Origin: a virus
Reading direction: 5' to 3' (one strand)
Virus record (IMG/VR): IMGVR_UViG_3300027741_000287
Location: 1-22,608 of that record
Length of the DNA: 22,608 nucleotides
Shown here: in pieces, positions 1 to 5,540 of the stretch
Position numbering within the stretch: the stretch's first letter is position 1
Layout of the letters: each line of letters opens with the position of its first letter
Notes under the pieces: generated by a model
Told to the model about the DNA's origin: nothing
Database searches by the model: none
The model's input: the letters and a program-made list of their open reading frames with translations, nothing else
Translations under genes and position numbers: made by a program

Positions 1-71
1 TAGTTGTATATTGGTATGGAGAAGATGGGACTGAAATGTCATTAGAAGAATATATCTCTAAAATGAAATAA
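1..71 (+). CDS. 3' end of an unrecognised phage protein (partial)
   Basis: An open frame enters from the left edge and ends at the TAA at 69-71, whose last base is the first base of the next ATG (TAATG overlap). The last 22 residues are visible; they are acidic and aromatic (starting VVYWYGEDG) and end in SKMK. The overlap shows it belongs to the same early operon as ninG. Too little is present to name a function. Confidence 0.6.
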   Translation, partial: VVYWYGEDGTEMSLEEYISKMK

Positions 72-595
72 TGGCTAAGTGTGCATTCTGCAAAAAACAA
101 TTCACTCAATTCAATAGCTTAAACAAGGTATGCAGTATCAAGTGTGCTATTGAGTTGGGTAAATTGAAGCCTGCAAAAGTCAATTATAAGAGGGTTAATT
201 CGCAGCTAAAAAGTGAAGCAAAAGAGAAACTTGAAACATACAGCCAAAAGGTAAACAAGGCAAAAGTAATCTTTCAAAAATGGATCAGAGAAAGGGATAA
301 GAACGAACCTTGTATATCATGTGGTACTTTAACAGCAAACGAATGGCACGCTTCACATTTTAAAAAAGCAGAAATCTATAGCGGTGTTATATTCAATGAA
401 ATTAACGTTTGGCGTAGTTGCAAAAAGTGCAATGTCTTTCTTAATGGTAACGAATTAAACTATCGTGAAAGACTTGTAAAAAAAATAGGACTTGATCAGG
501 TTATTGCACTTGAAGACTTAGCGAATGAAACACGAACAAAAAAATGGACAATAGAAGAATTACAAACAATTAAAACCAAATACAAAATAAAATGA
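71..595 (+). CDS. ninG: NinG/Rap-like recombination protein
   Basis: This 174-residue protein resembles the lambda NinG (Rap) family, which aids phage recombination and acts on branched DNA such as Holliday junctions. Visible in the sequence are an N-terminal zinc-finger-like set (C4, C7, C21, C25), a second pair at C81/C84, the WHASHF segment at about 92-97, and a C117-x2-C120-N motif followed by GNELNYRERL and a small C-terminal helix. The length and order of these elements fit NinG. The start shares one base with the previous stop, and the TGA overlaps the next ATG as ATGA, so translation is probably coupled. The family call rests on motif recognition; the biochemical role is taken from the family. 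Confidence 0.85.
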   Translation: MAKCAFCKKQFTQFNSLNKVCSIKCAIELGKLKPAKVNYKRVNSQLKSEAKEKLETYSQKVNKAKVIFQKWIRERDKNEPCISCGTLTANEWHASHFKKAEIYSGVIFNEINVWRSCKKCNVFLNGNELNYRERLVKKIGLDQVIALEDLANETRTKKWTIEELQTIKTKYKIK

Positions 596-855
596 AAAAA
601 CCAAAAACACAAATTGAAGCAATCATCTGCTACTTGATAGCAGGCAACAACATCACATCAATTCAAGCTACTCAAAAGCAATTTGGCTATTGCACCAAAT
701 TACCTCAAAGAATTGCAGACATCATCGCACTGGGATTCTCAATCAAAAAAGAAAGAGTTACTAAACTTTCAATCTTTGGCAATAGCTGTTCCTTCATTGA
801 GTATTCTTTGGACTTCAAGAAGACATCTAAAAAGCTAATCAATAGTTACCAATGA
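592..855 (+). CDS. Small helix-turn-helix protein
   Basis: This 87-residue protein looks like the small winged-helix proteins often found beside ninG in Bacteroidetes phages (HTH_39-like). The segment at about 8-50 (an N-terminal helix, then NITSIQATQKQFG, then LPQRIADIIALGF) reads as helix, helix-turn-helix and recognition helix. It is followed by a short beta-wing region with IKKERV and FIEYSL. It overlaps ninG upstream (ATGA) and the methyltransferase downstream (ATGA at 852-855), so it is in the same translational unit. A DNA-binding role is inferred from the fold; the target is unknown. Confidence 0.6.
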   Translation: MKKPKTQIEAIICYLIAGNNITSIQATQKQFGYCTKLPQRIADIIALGFSIKKERVTKLSIFGNSCSFIEYSLDFKKTSKKLINSYQ

Positions 856-1496
856 TAGAAATAACTAACGAAGACAATATGGATTTAATGGCAAGGTATT
901 CTGACAATTATTTTGACTTAGCTATTGTTGACCCTCCTTATGGGATTGATGCTGATGTAAAAAATAGTACTGATAAAATGCAAACTAAAAAATCTAAAGC
1001 AAAATCTAAAAAATATGGTTCTCAATTATGGGATTCAGATATTCCTACGAATGAATATTTTAATGAGTTAAATAGAGTATCTAAAAAACAAATTATATGG
1101 GGTGCAAATTATTTTGGTTTAGTTGGCGGAATGATATATTGGCATAAAAATGTAACTATGCCTACTTATAGCACAGGAGAACTTGCTTGGGTTAGTTGGT
1201 TAAACAAATTAGATTTTGTAAATATATCTTGGCACGGAATGATTCAGCACGATATGAGTAATAAAGAAACTAGAATACATCCAACTCAAAAACCAGTACA
1301 ACTTTACAAATGGATTTTAGATAAATACGCAAAGCAAGGCGACAAAATACTCGATACTCATTTAGGTAGTGGCAGTATTGCAATAGCTTGCCACGATTAT
1401 GGATTTGATTTAACAGCTTGCGAATTAGACAAAGAGTATTTTGAAGCAGCAATGAAAAGGCTAAAAGACCACCAAAAACAATTAAAATTAATTTAA
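852..1496 (+). CDS. DNA methyltransferase (N6-adenine or N4-cytosine), beta-type order
   Basis: This 214-residue protein is a stand-alone site-specific DNA amino-methyltransferase using S-adenosylmethionine. The catalytic motif IV is DPPYGI at 27-32. The HPTQKP segment lies near 143-148, and the SAM-binding motif I (LDTHLGSGS) comes after it at about 166-174. Catalytic motif before SAM motif is the permuted beta-class order. The middle portion (about 40-135) would hold target recognition. Motif I reads DTHLGSG where DPFxGSG is usual. No restriction endonuclease is next to it, so protection of phage DNA or regulation is more likely than a full restriction-modification system. It overlaps the upstream gene by ATGA. 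The modified base cannot be told from the motif alone. Confidence 0.85.
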   Translation: MIEITNEDNMDLMARYSDNYFDLAIVDPPYGIDADVKNSTDKMQTKKSKAKSKKYGSQLWDSDIPTNEYFNELNRVSKKQIIWGANYFGLVGGMIYWHKNVTMPTYSTGELAWVSWLNKLDFVNISWHGMIQHDMSNKETRIHPTQKPVQLYKWILDKYAKQGDKILDTHLGSGSIAIACHDYGFDLTACELDKEYFEAAMKRLKDHQKQLKLI

Positions 1497-1499
1497 CCA

Positions 1500-1589
1500 A
1501 TGATAGCCAAGATAATCATAACTATAACAGTATGGGAATTATTTGTGAAGAAATATCTCTTAAAATTATTCCATTATTTCATTAAGTAG
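1500..1589 (+). CDS. Possible 29-residue hydrophobic peptide
   Basis: A short frame starts three bases after the methyltransferase stop (TAACCAATG) and runs to TAG at 1587-1589. It encodes 29 residues: MIAKIIITITVWELF, then KK, then LLKLFHYFIK. This is a hydrophobic run with basic residues at both ends and could be a single-pass or amphipathic membrane peptide. Its tight spacing suggests translational coupling, but in A+T-rich DNA such frames arise by chance. No family was recognised. Confidence 0.3.
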   Translation: MIAKIIITITVWELFVKKYLLKLFHYFIK

Positions 1590-1593
1590 TAGT

Positions 1594-1601
1594 TATATTT
1601 G
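1594..1601 (+). promoter_or_regulatory. Candidate Bacteroidetes -7 box (TATATTTG)
   Basis: The octamer matches the TAnnTTTG form of the Bacteroidetes -7 element. It lies just upstream of the paired repeats of the leader and 105 bases before the replication gene. No clear TTTG -33 element is present 19-21 bases upstream, so the match is only partial. If real, transcription would begin near 1608 and include the whole leader structure. Confidence 0.35.
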
Positions 1602-1612
1602 CATTGTAGTTC

Positions 1613-1702
1613 GGTCTCACGTTATAGAACTTAAACTTATTAAATAGCCTATTTATTTGACTTTGGAAGTGAGACCCCAAATGATGATTTATAGGCTTTT
1701 TT
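1613..1702 (+). promoter_or_regulatory. Structured 5' leader with two crossing inverted repeats
   Basis: GGTCTCAC (1613-1620) is perfectly complementary to GTGAGACC (1669-1676). AGCCTAT (1646-1652), in the loop of that first stem, is perfectly complementary to ATAGGCT (1691-1697), which lies outside it. AAA at 1642-1644 can further pair with TTT at 1699-1701 across one mismatch. The second right arm is followed by TTTTT and ends nine bases before the ATG of the replication gene. The two stems cross, so the RNA can form an H-type pseudoknot, or the second stem can act as a terminator-like hairpin that competes with the first. Position and geometry suggest control of the downstream gene; this is inference. 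Confidence 0.5.
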
Positions 1703-1706
1703 ATTT

Positions 1707-2498
1707 ATGAGCAAACTTAGAAGCATAAACACAGTAATTTGGAGTGATACTTGGTTTGAAACATTAGCAGTAGGGCAAAAATTATTATTCATTTATTTAA
1801 TTACAAATGAAAAAACTAATATGCTTGGAGTGTATGAAGTTTCAACACGCAAAATCTCATTTGAAACTGGACTTAAAGAAATTGAAATCGAAAAATATTT
1901 ACTTGACTTTGAGAAATCAAATAAAATAAAGTACAAAGAACATCGAGTTATTATGCTTAATTTCTTAAAACATCAAAATTACAATTTTAATATGATGAAA
2001 TCTGCAATAGACATTTATAATGATTTGCCATCCTCGTTAAAGATTGAAAACATTAATAAGATTGAAAGGGATAAGGAAGGGTTTGAAACCCTTTGCAAAG
2101 GGTTTGGAATGGTTCGGAAAGTAGAAGTAGAAATAGAAGAAGAAATAGAAGAAGAAGATAAAAATGAAAGTGAATTAATTTTAACACATCCACTTCAAAA
2201 TTATATTATTAGTACTTTAAAAAATGTTTCAAAATTATCCAACCAATTAACTTATGATGAATGCGTAAAACTAATGTCAAGTTATGATAGGGAAAAAATA
2301 GGCAATATATTATTGCAGATGGAAAATAAAAAGGATTTGACTAAGAAATACACATCAGTATATTTGACTGCTTCAAGTTGGCTAAAAAAAGATTTTAGCA
2401 ACAAAGGACAAAATTTGTCCAATGGTCAACCAAGCAAAATGGAATCAATGGTAAATAGCGCAAAAGAGGCTCTTAATATGATACACGATGAACAATAA
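1707..2498 (+). CDS. Phage replication initiator / DnaD-like replisome organiser
   Basis: This 263-residue protein resembles the replication proteins of Bacteroidetes phages that begin MxKLRSINTxxWxD. Such proteins bind the phage origin and help load the host replicative helicase. The N-terminal portion (about 1-105) looks like a winged-helix domain: SDTWFETLAVGQKLLFIYLIT, LGVYEVSTRKISFETGL, then the KHQN segment. A very acidic linker (EVEIEEEIEEEDKNE, about 138-153) follows, then a DnaD-like helical domain (about 160-235) with the YLTASSWLKKDF segment. The C-terminus is polar and probably flexible. It is not overlapped by its neighbours and has its own structured leader, so it is likely regulated separately. 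An origin may lie in or near the gene, but no clear iterons were seen. Confidence 0.65.
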   Translation: MSKLRSINTVIWSDTWFETLAVGQKLLFIYLITNEKTNMLGVYEVSTRKISFETGLKEIEIEKYLLDFEKSNKIKYKEHRVIMLNFLKHQNYNFNMMKSAIDIYNDLPSSLKIENINKIERDKEGFETLCKGFGMVRKVEVEIEEEIEEEDKNESELILTHPLQNYIISTLKNVSKLSNQLTYDECVKLMSSYDREKIGNILLQMENKKDLTKKYTSVYLTASSWLKKDFSNKGQNLSNGQPSKMESMVNSAKEALNMIHDEQ

Positions 2499-2541
2499 AA
2501 TATTCATTATGGCTAAAATGTCATTAAAAGCATAATATAAT

Positions 2542-2636
2542 ATATAACGTTCCCACGCTAGAAGCAGTTAGGGGATTTTCGGGACAAAGTGGGTTAAGTA
2601 CTCTTCCGCCCTAATTGCTTTTAGCGTGTGTTAGGT
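2542..2636. repeat. attC-like hairpin site 1 (integron recombination-site architecture)
   Basis: A left arm (2554-2573) and right arm (2609-2628) pair over 20 bp without interruption: 18 Watson-Crick pairs plus two G-U pairs (2561/2621 and 2567/2615). The loop is 35 nt. Outside the stem lie ATATAAC (2542-2548; one mismatch from the attC core RYYYAAC) and GTTAGGT (2630-2636; full match to GTTRRRY). The overall span of 95 bp is in the usual attC range. The left spacer GTTCC has five bases and the right spacer one base, the same layout as the second site at 3305-3405. No integron integrase gene is in the window. Confidence 0.55.
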
Positions 2637-2673
2637 GTTAGCCATTATCTCTAATTATAAAAATAAATAAACT

Positions 2674-2681
2674 TAAATTTG
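2674..2681 (+). promoter_or_regulatory. Candidate -7 box (TAAATTTG) of the first cassette-like unit
   Basis: The octamer fits TAnnTTTG and lies 13 bases before the ATG at 2695. No TTTG -33 element is visible at the right distance, and the implied leader would be very short, so support is weak. A private promoter would fit a cassette that carries its own expression signal. Confidence 0.3.
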
Positions 2682-2694
2682 TCAAAATAAAAAT

Positions 2695-3180
2695 ATGAAA
2701 AAACAACAATTTGAAATGTGTCTTGCAGAAGCAAAAGACCAACTAAAACATATTAATTCTTCAATACAAGAAACAAGGTCAAAAATATATTTTCTAATAG
2801 GCTTATTTTTTGCCATAATAGGATATTTTTCTGAGGACTTTTTTCTTTTAAAATTTGACACTTTTAAAAGTGTTATATTAATATTTACCATCCCCTTTTT
2901 TGTCTTAATATTAGTTTTTTGTAAAGAGTCTATCGTCCCTTTAAAATTAAGGTTTGATGGATTTCGTCCAGATAACTTTAAAAAGGCAATAAAAAAGGAT
3001 GACGAACAAACACAAGAAAATATTTTATTTACATATCAAGTGTCTATAGATATTAATGGAACTCATTTAACAAAATTGGCAAAAGGGTATAATAGAACTT
3101 TTAAAACTTTATTATTATGGCTATTTCTTGTCAGCTGTTTCTGTCTTTATATTTTTATCACTAAAAGTTTCAAAGCTTGA
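2695..3180 (+). CDS. Membrane protein of unknown function (cassette-like unit 1)
   Basis: This 161-residue protein has a charged, helical N-terminus (about 1-30, with EAKDQLKHINSS). Two hydrophobic segments follow at about 32-45 (YFLIGLFFAIIGYF) and 62-78 (VILIFTIPFFVLILVF). A soluble middle region with KKDDEQTQENILFTYQV comes next, and a third hydrophobic segment lies at about 140-157 (LLLWLFLVSCFCLYIFI). The layout suggests an inner-membrane protein with a cytoplasmic central loop, loosely like the SLATT type of effector-associated membrane proteins; no family was truly recognised. It is alone between two attC-like hairpins, well separated from neighbours, and does not overlap the operon on either side. 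Its membership of a cassette suggests a host- or phage-defence accessory role, which is inference. Confidence 0.6.
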   Translation: MKKQQFEMCLAEAKDQLKHINSSIQETRSKIYFLIGLFFAIIGYFSEDFFLLKFDTFKSVILIFTIPFFVLILVFCKESIVPLKLRFDGFRPDNFKKAIKKDDEQTQENILFTYQVSIDINGTHLTKLAKGYNRTFKTLLLWLFLVSCFCLYIFITKSFKA

Positions 3181-3252
3181 ACCGTTGTCTTGTGGTTTAA
3201 TAGTGGTGTCAACCTTAATAGGCTCTACTGGTGGATTGTTTTTTTCTGTCAT
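3121..3252 (-). CDS. Possible 43-residue hydrophilic protein, antisense to the end of the membrane-protein gene
   Basis: On the - strand an ATG at 3252-3250 opens a 43-codon frame ending in TAG at 3123-3121. The product is strongly hydrophilic: MTEKNNPPVEPIKVDTT, then a KPQDNGSSFETF segment, then a lysine-rich end. That composition is more protein-like than most chance antisense frames. It overlaps the last 60 bases of the convergent gene, where the other strand encodes a hydrophobic helix, and this could itself create the polar antisense composition. It lies inside the first cassette-like unit. It could be a small partner of the membrane protein or spurious. Confidence 0.3.
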   Translation of the reverse strand: MTEKNNPPVEPIKVDTTIKPQDNGSSFETFSDKNIKTETADKK

Positions 3253-3304
3253 AATAGTCTAATTTAATTTTATAAATAATATTTAAATGTTGCTAAATGG
3301 TTAC

Positions 3305-3405
3305 ACCTAACGTTTTCGGGCTTTGCGTTCGTTTTTTGCCTATCCGAATGTTCAAAGTTAGCAACAATGTTAAAGGCAAAAAATGACGCAAAACCCGTGT
3401 TATAG
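3305..3405. repeat. attC-like hairpin site 2
   Basis: Left arm 3317-3340 and right arm 3375-3397 form a long stem starting CGGG/CCCG and ending TTTTTTGCC/GGCAAAAAA. It has 23 pairs, two of them G-U, one C/A mismatch (3321/3393) and one unpaired base on the left arm (C3330). Single extrahelical bases on one arm are typical of attC sites. The stem is flanked by ACCTAAC (3305-3311; full match to RYYYAAC) and GTTATAG (3399-3405; partial match to GTTRRRY). Spacers are GTTTT on the left and a single T on the right, as in site 1, although the stem sequences differ. The span is 101 bp. Confidence 0.55.
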
Positions 3406-3414
3406 GCAGTAGGG
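3399..3414 (+). repeat. Left copy of an inverted repeat bracketing the second methyltransferase
   Basis: GTTATAGGCAGTAGGG here is the reverse complement, with one mismatch, of CCCTATTGCCTATAAC at 4282-4297. The two copies bracket the methyltransferase gene. In an integron cassette the first bases of the cassette are expected to be complementary to the 1R core near its own end, which is what is seen; here the match is longer than the core. Confidence 0.6.
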
Positions 3415-3426
3415 ATTTTTAGCAGA

Positions 3427-4212
3427 ATGTTTAATCGAAGCACTAAAGAAAAAAAAGAAAAAATGCGAAGCGAGGGAATTTTAAATACAATTTTTAATGA
3501 GGACTGCTTAATTACTATGAGCCGAATTGAAAGCGGAACAGTAGATTTAATTTTGCAAGACCCACCATACGGAACAACAGGCAATGAATGGGATATTATA
3601 CCTGATTTTGAAGTAATGTGGAAAGAATGGGAAAGGATATTAAAGCCTGATGGAATGGTAATAATGACTGCAAGCCAACCATTTACAAGCAAACTGATTT
3701 TGAGCAACGAAAAACTGTTTAAATACTGCTGGGTGTGGAATAAGAAACTTGCAGGAAATGGAATACTTGCAAAAAGGCAACCATTGAAAATACACGAAGA
3801 TGTGGTGGTATTTGGAAAAGGAACTTGCAGATACAACCCAATAAAACGAAAAGGAGTTTATAGGGCAAAAGGTGGAATAACTGACAAGCACGGAACTTTT
3901 AATGGTGCAGGAAGTGAAATAACATTTAATGATGAATACTACCCTGAAAGCATTATTGATTTTTCGGGTGCAGGAATGAGAAGCGATAGAATACACCCAA
4001 CTGAAAAGCCGATTGATTTAATGCGGTATATGATACAAACATACACGCAGGAAGGAGAAATAGTGTTTGATGGATATATGGGAAGCGGAACGACTGCACA
4101 CGCCTGTATAACTGAAAAACGCAAATACATAGGAAGCGAAATGAATGAACAATTTTATAAATTATTAAATGAACGACTTGAACGAGAATACTCTCAACCC
4201 AAATTGTTTTGA
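3427..4212 (+). CDS. DNA methyltransferase (N6-adenine or N4-cytosine), cassette-like unit 2
   Basis: This 261-residue enzyme transfers a methyl group from S-adenosylmethionine to an exocyclic amino group in DNA. Motif IV is DPPYGT at 45-50, preceded by NEDCLITMSRIESGTVDLILQ. HPTEKP lies at about 190-195, and motif I (FDGYMGSGTT) follows at about 214-223, again the permuted beta order. It has a fuller central recognition region (about 75-185) than the first methyltransferase, and the two are not obvious duplicates. The start at 3427 adds a lysine/glutamate-rich lead (residues 1-13); an internal ATG at 3463 is an alternative start. It has no partner nuclease. It sits alone between attC-like site 2 and an inverted repeat, unlike the overlapping genes elsewhere, so it looks like an acquired accessory gene. 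Confidence 0.85.
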   Translation: MFNRSTKEKKEKMRSEGILNTIFNEDCLITMSRIESGTVDLILQDPPYGTTGNEWDIIPDFEVMWKEWERILKPDGMVIMTASQPFTSKLILSNEKLFKYCWVWNKKLAGNGILAKRQPLKIHEDVVVFGKGTCRYNPIKRKGVYRAKGGITDKHGTFNGAGSEITFNDEYYPESIIDFSGAGMRSDRIHPTEKPIDLMRYMIQTYTQEGEIVFDGYMGSGTTAHACITEKRKYIGSEMNEQFYKLLNERLEREYSQPKLF

Positions 4213-4229
4213 AAAAACAAAAGAAGCGT

Positions 4230-4285
4230 GGGGCATTTTTTCTTTTTTTTCTTCCACAAATGTTGAAACGAAGAACGTCTGCCCT
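4230..4285 (+). other. Imperfect hairpin after the second methyltransferase
   Basis: GGGGCA (4230-4235) can pair with TGCCCT (4280-4285), and TTCTTC (4249-4254) with GAAGAA (4270-4275), leaving a 15-base tip. The two paired blocks are separated by a long T-rich strand on the left. It lies just past the stop codon and may act in transcript ending or belong to a degraded recombination site. It is not a clean intrinsic terminator because no T run follows. Confidence 0.35.
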
Positions 4286-4297
4286 ATTGCCTATAAC
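4282..4297 (-). repeat. Right copy of the inverted repeat; possible truncated third attC core
   Basis: CCCTATTGCCTATAAC pairs with 3399-3414 with 15 of 16 matches. Its end, GCCTATAAC, resembles the RYYYAAC core at the start of an attC site. The hairpin expected after such a core is missing: a promoter begins two bases later. This point therefore looks like the right-hand junction of the inserted island. Confidence 0.5.
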
Positions 4298-4298
4298 T

Positions 4299-4329
4299 TT
4301 TGGATATAAGAAATTATATTATAATTTTG
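4299..4329 (+). promoter_or_regulatory. Bacteroidetes-type promoter for the middle operon
   Basis: TTTG (4299-4302) and TAATTTTG (4322-4329) are separated by 19 bases, matching the published Bacteroidetes form TTTG-N19-21-TAnnTTTG. Initiation would fall near 4336, giving a very short leader before the ATG at 4339. This is the best promoter match in the window and lies immediately right of the cassette-like island. Confidence 0.6.
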
Positions 4330-4338
4330 TAATTAAAA

Positions 4339-4554
4339 ATGAGTGATATAATTATAATAAGATATACTTTTGAACCATACTTTAGTGGCTATTATGAAGA
4401 TGGCAATTGGTTTAATAAAGATGGCAAAAAAATAAACAAACGTAGTTACAATGGCTGCATTTGTGTTCAAGATGGGCAGCGCAGATATGGAATGAAAAAA
4501 TTAAAAACATTTGCAAAAAAAATAGAAACAACAAAAACCAAATTACCATTTTAA
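4339..4554 (+). CDS. Small protein of unknown function, first gene of the middle operon
   Basis: This 71-residue protein has a beta-rich N-terminal half (IIIIRYTFEPYFSGYY, then EDGNWFNKDGKKI) and a basic C-terminal half (RRYGMKKLKTFAKKIE) ending KLPF. The pattern of a short strand, GK, then a strand and a basic helix recalls small DNA-binding modules such as NUMOD4, but the likeness is too weak to name a family. The gene follows the promoter at 4299-4329 directly and is separated from the next gene by one base, so it leads an operon. Confidence 0.55.
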   Translation: MSDIIIIRYTFEPYFSGYYEDGNWFNKDGKKINKRSYNGCICVQDGQRRYGMKKLKTFAKKIETTKTKLPF

Positions 4555-4555
4555 A

Positions 4556-5266
4556 ATGAAAACAAACGACAACCACTACTTAATTGCACTCAAATCAAAA
4601 CTAATAGTTGATATGCAGCAACAAGAACTTAAAGACCGAGTAATAAAAGTACTTGCAAAGACTTACATTGATTGCGGAAAGGTAATTGAATCTAAGGAAC
4701 TAATCAGCCTATCAAATGGAGTTATAAACGAAATCAAGCGATATTTTATTAACTTAAAGATTGATGAACTTGATTTATGCTTCCAAAATGGTGTAAGAAA
4801 AGTTTATGGCGAATACTTTGGTTTAAACATCGTAACTTTTCACCAATGGATTAAGTCTTTTATGGCTGAAGAAAAGCGATTAGAAGCTATTAAAATACGT
4901 TCTACACCAAGAATTGAACCTATTAAGGAATATACCGATGAAGATAAGTTAAGAATTAGGGATGAATTTATGAGTTATGCAAAGTCTCTTTATTTAAAAA
5001 CTGGTCATTTTGGACTTTATGAACCAAGCATAGGCGATATTTACAAGATTTTAGTTGATACAAATCAGGTAAGTAATATTGAGTTCACCGCTAATATGCA
5101 GGAGGCTTATGAGATTGTATTGGAAGACTTTGAAATGCAGTCTAAAACGAATGATTTATTATTGCGAAGAAAACTAAGGGCAAAGATTGAAACGCTCACA
5201 ATGGAATCAAAAGAAGTGATTAATATGGCAAAACAAATAACAATAAAAGACTTATGGAATCAGTAA
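4556..5266 (+). CDS. Conserved phage protein of unknown function (replication-region type)
   Basis: This 236-residue protein is mostly helical. Its central part, VIKVLAKTYIDCG...LCFQNGVRKVYGEYFGLNIVTFHQWIKSF (about 28-102), matches a pattern I recognise from Bacteroidetes phage proteins found near replication genes; I do not know a proven function. The second half holds an EYTDEDKLRIRDEF segment and a lysine-rich C-terminus (RRKLRAKIETL). It starts one base after the previous stop and its end overlaps the next gene by 13 bases. A helicase-loader or primosome-type role would fit the position but is a guess. Confidence 0.6.
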   Translation: MKTNDNHYLIALKSKLIVDMQQQELKDRVIKVLAKTYIDCGKVIESKELISLSNGVINEIKRYFINLKIDELDLCFQNGVRKVYGEYFGLNIVTFHQWIKSFMAEEKRLEAIKIRSTPRIEPIKEYTDEDKLRIRDEFMSYAKSLYLKTGHFGLYEPSIGDIYKILVDTNQVSNIEFTANMQEAYEIVLEDFEMQSKTNDLLLRRKLRAKIETLTMESKEVINMAKQITIKDLWNQ

Positions 5267-5493
5267 AAGAAACAGCAGTAGAATGGTTAATTGACCAGGT
5301 AGTAAATCTCGATTGGAAAAATCTGCAAGGCGAGGAAAAGATTAAAATTTTTAAACAAGCCAAAGAAATGGAGAAGCAACAGATAATGAAAGCTGTTGAT
5401 GATGGATTTGAAGAAGGTTCTAAATTTCCTGAAGATATTAATTTATATGATGCAGAAGAATACTTTAACGAAACATACGGAGGTAACAAATGA
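5254..5493 (+). CDS. Small conserved phage protein (KETAVEWLIDQ type)
   Basis: This 79-residue acidic, helical protein begins MESVKETAVEWLIDQV and contains IKIFKQAKEMEKQQIMKAVDDGF, then a tail with AEEYFNETYGG. This is a familiar small protein in Bacteroidetes phage early and middle regions, with no function known to me. It overlaps the upstream gene by 13 bases in another frame, which argues for coupled translation. No membrane segment or metal-binding motif is present. Confidence 0.7.
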   Translation: MESVKETAVEWLIDQVVNLDWKNLQGEEKIKIFKQAKEMEKQQIMKAVDDGFEEGSKFPEDINLYDAEEYFNETYGGNK

Positions 5494-5527
5494 CAATAAA
5501 ATATTAATTTTTATGATTTTTATTAAT

Positions 5528-5535
5528 TATTTTTG
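5528..5535 (+). promoter_or_regulatory. Candidate -7 box (TATTTTTG) before the sigma-like gene
   Basis: The octamer fits TAnnTTTG and sits in the 91-base gap between two operons. The -33 region has only a TTTTTA run rather than TTTG. If used, transcription would begin near 5542, about at the ATG of the 15-codon leader frame, or within it. Confidence 0.3.
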
Positions 5536-5540
5536 CATCA

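Noticed and set aside
1522-1627. CTATAAC (1522-1528) and GTTATAG (1621-1627) as a further attC-like site
   Set aside because: The seven-base cores match each other, but no long stem lies between them, and TATAAC is common in A+T-rich DNA.
1621-2548. The replication gene as a third cassette-like unit (start GTTATAG, end ATATAAC)
   Set aside because: Only six bases agree and the match does not extend, unlike the two accepted units.
3270-3836. Long - strand frame of 188 codons
   Set aside because: It runs through a hairpin site and antisense to the well-supported methyltransferase; its product shows no protein family pattern.
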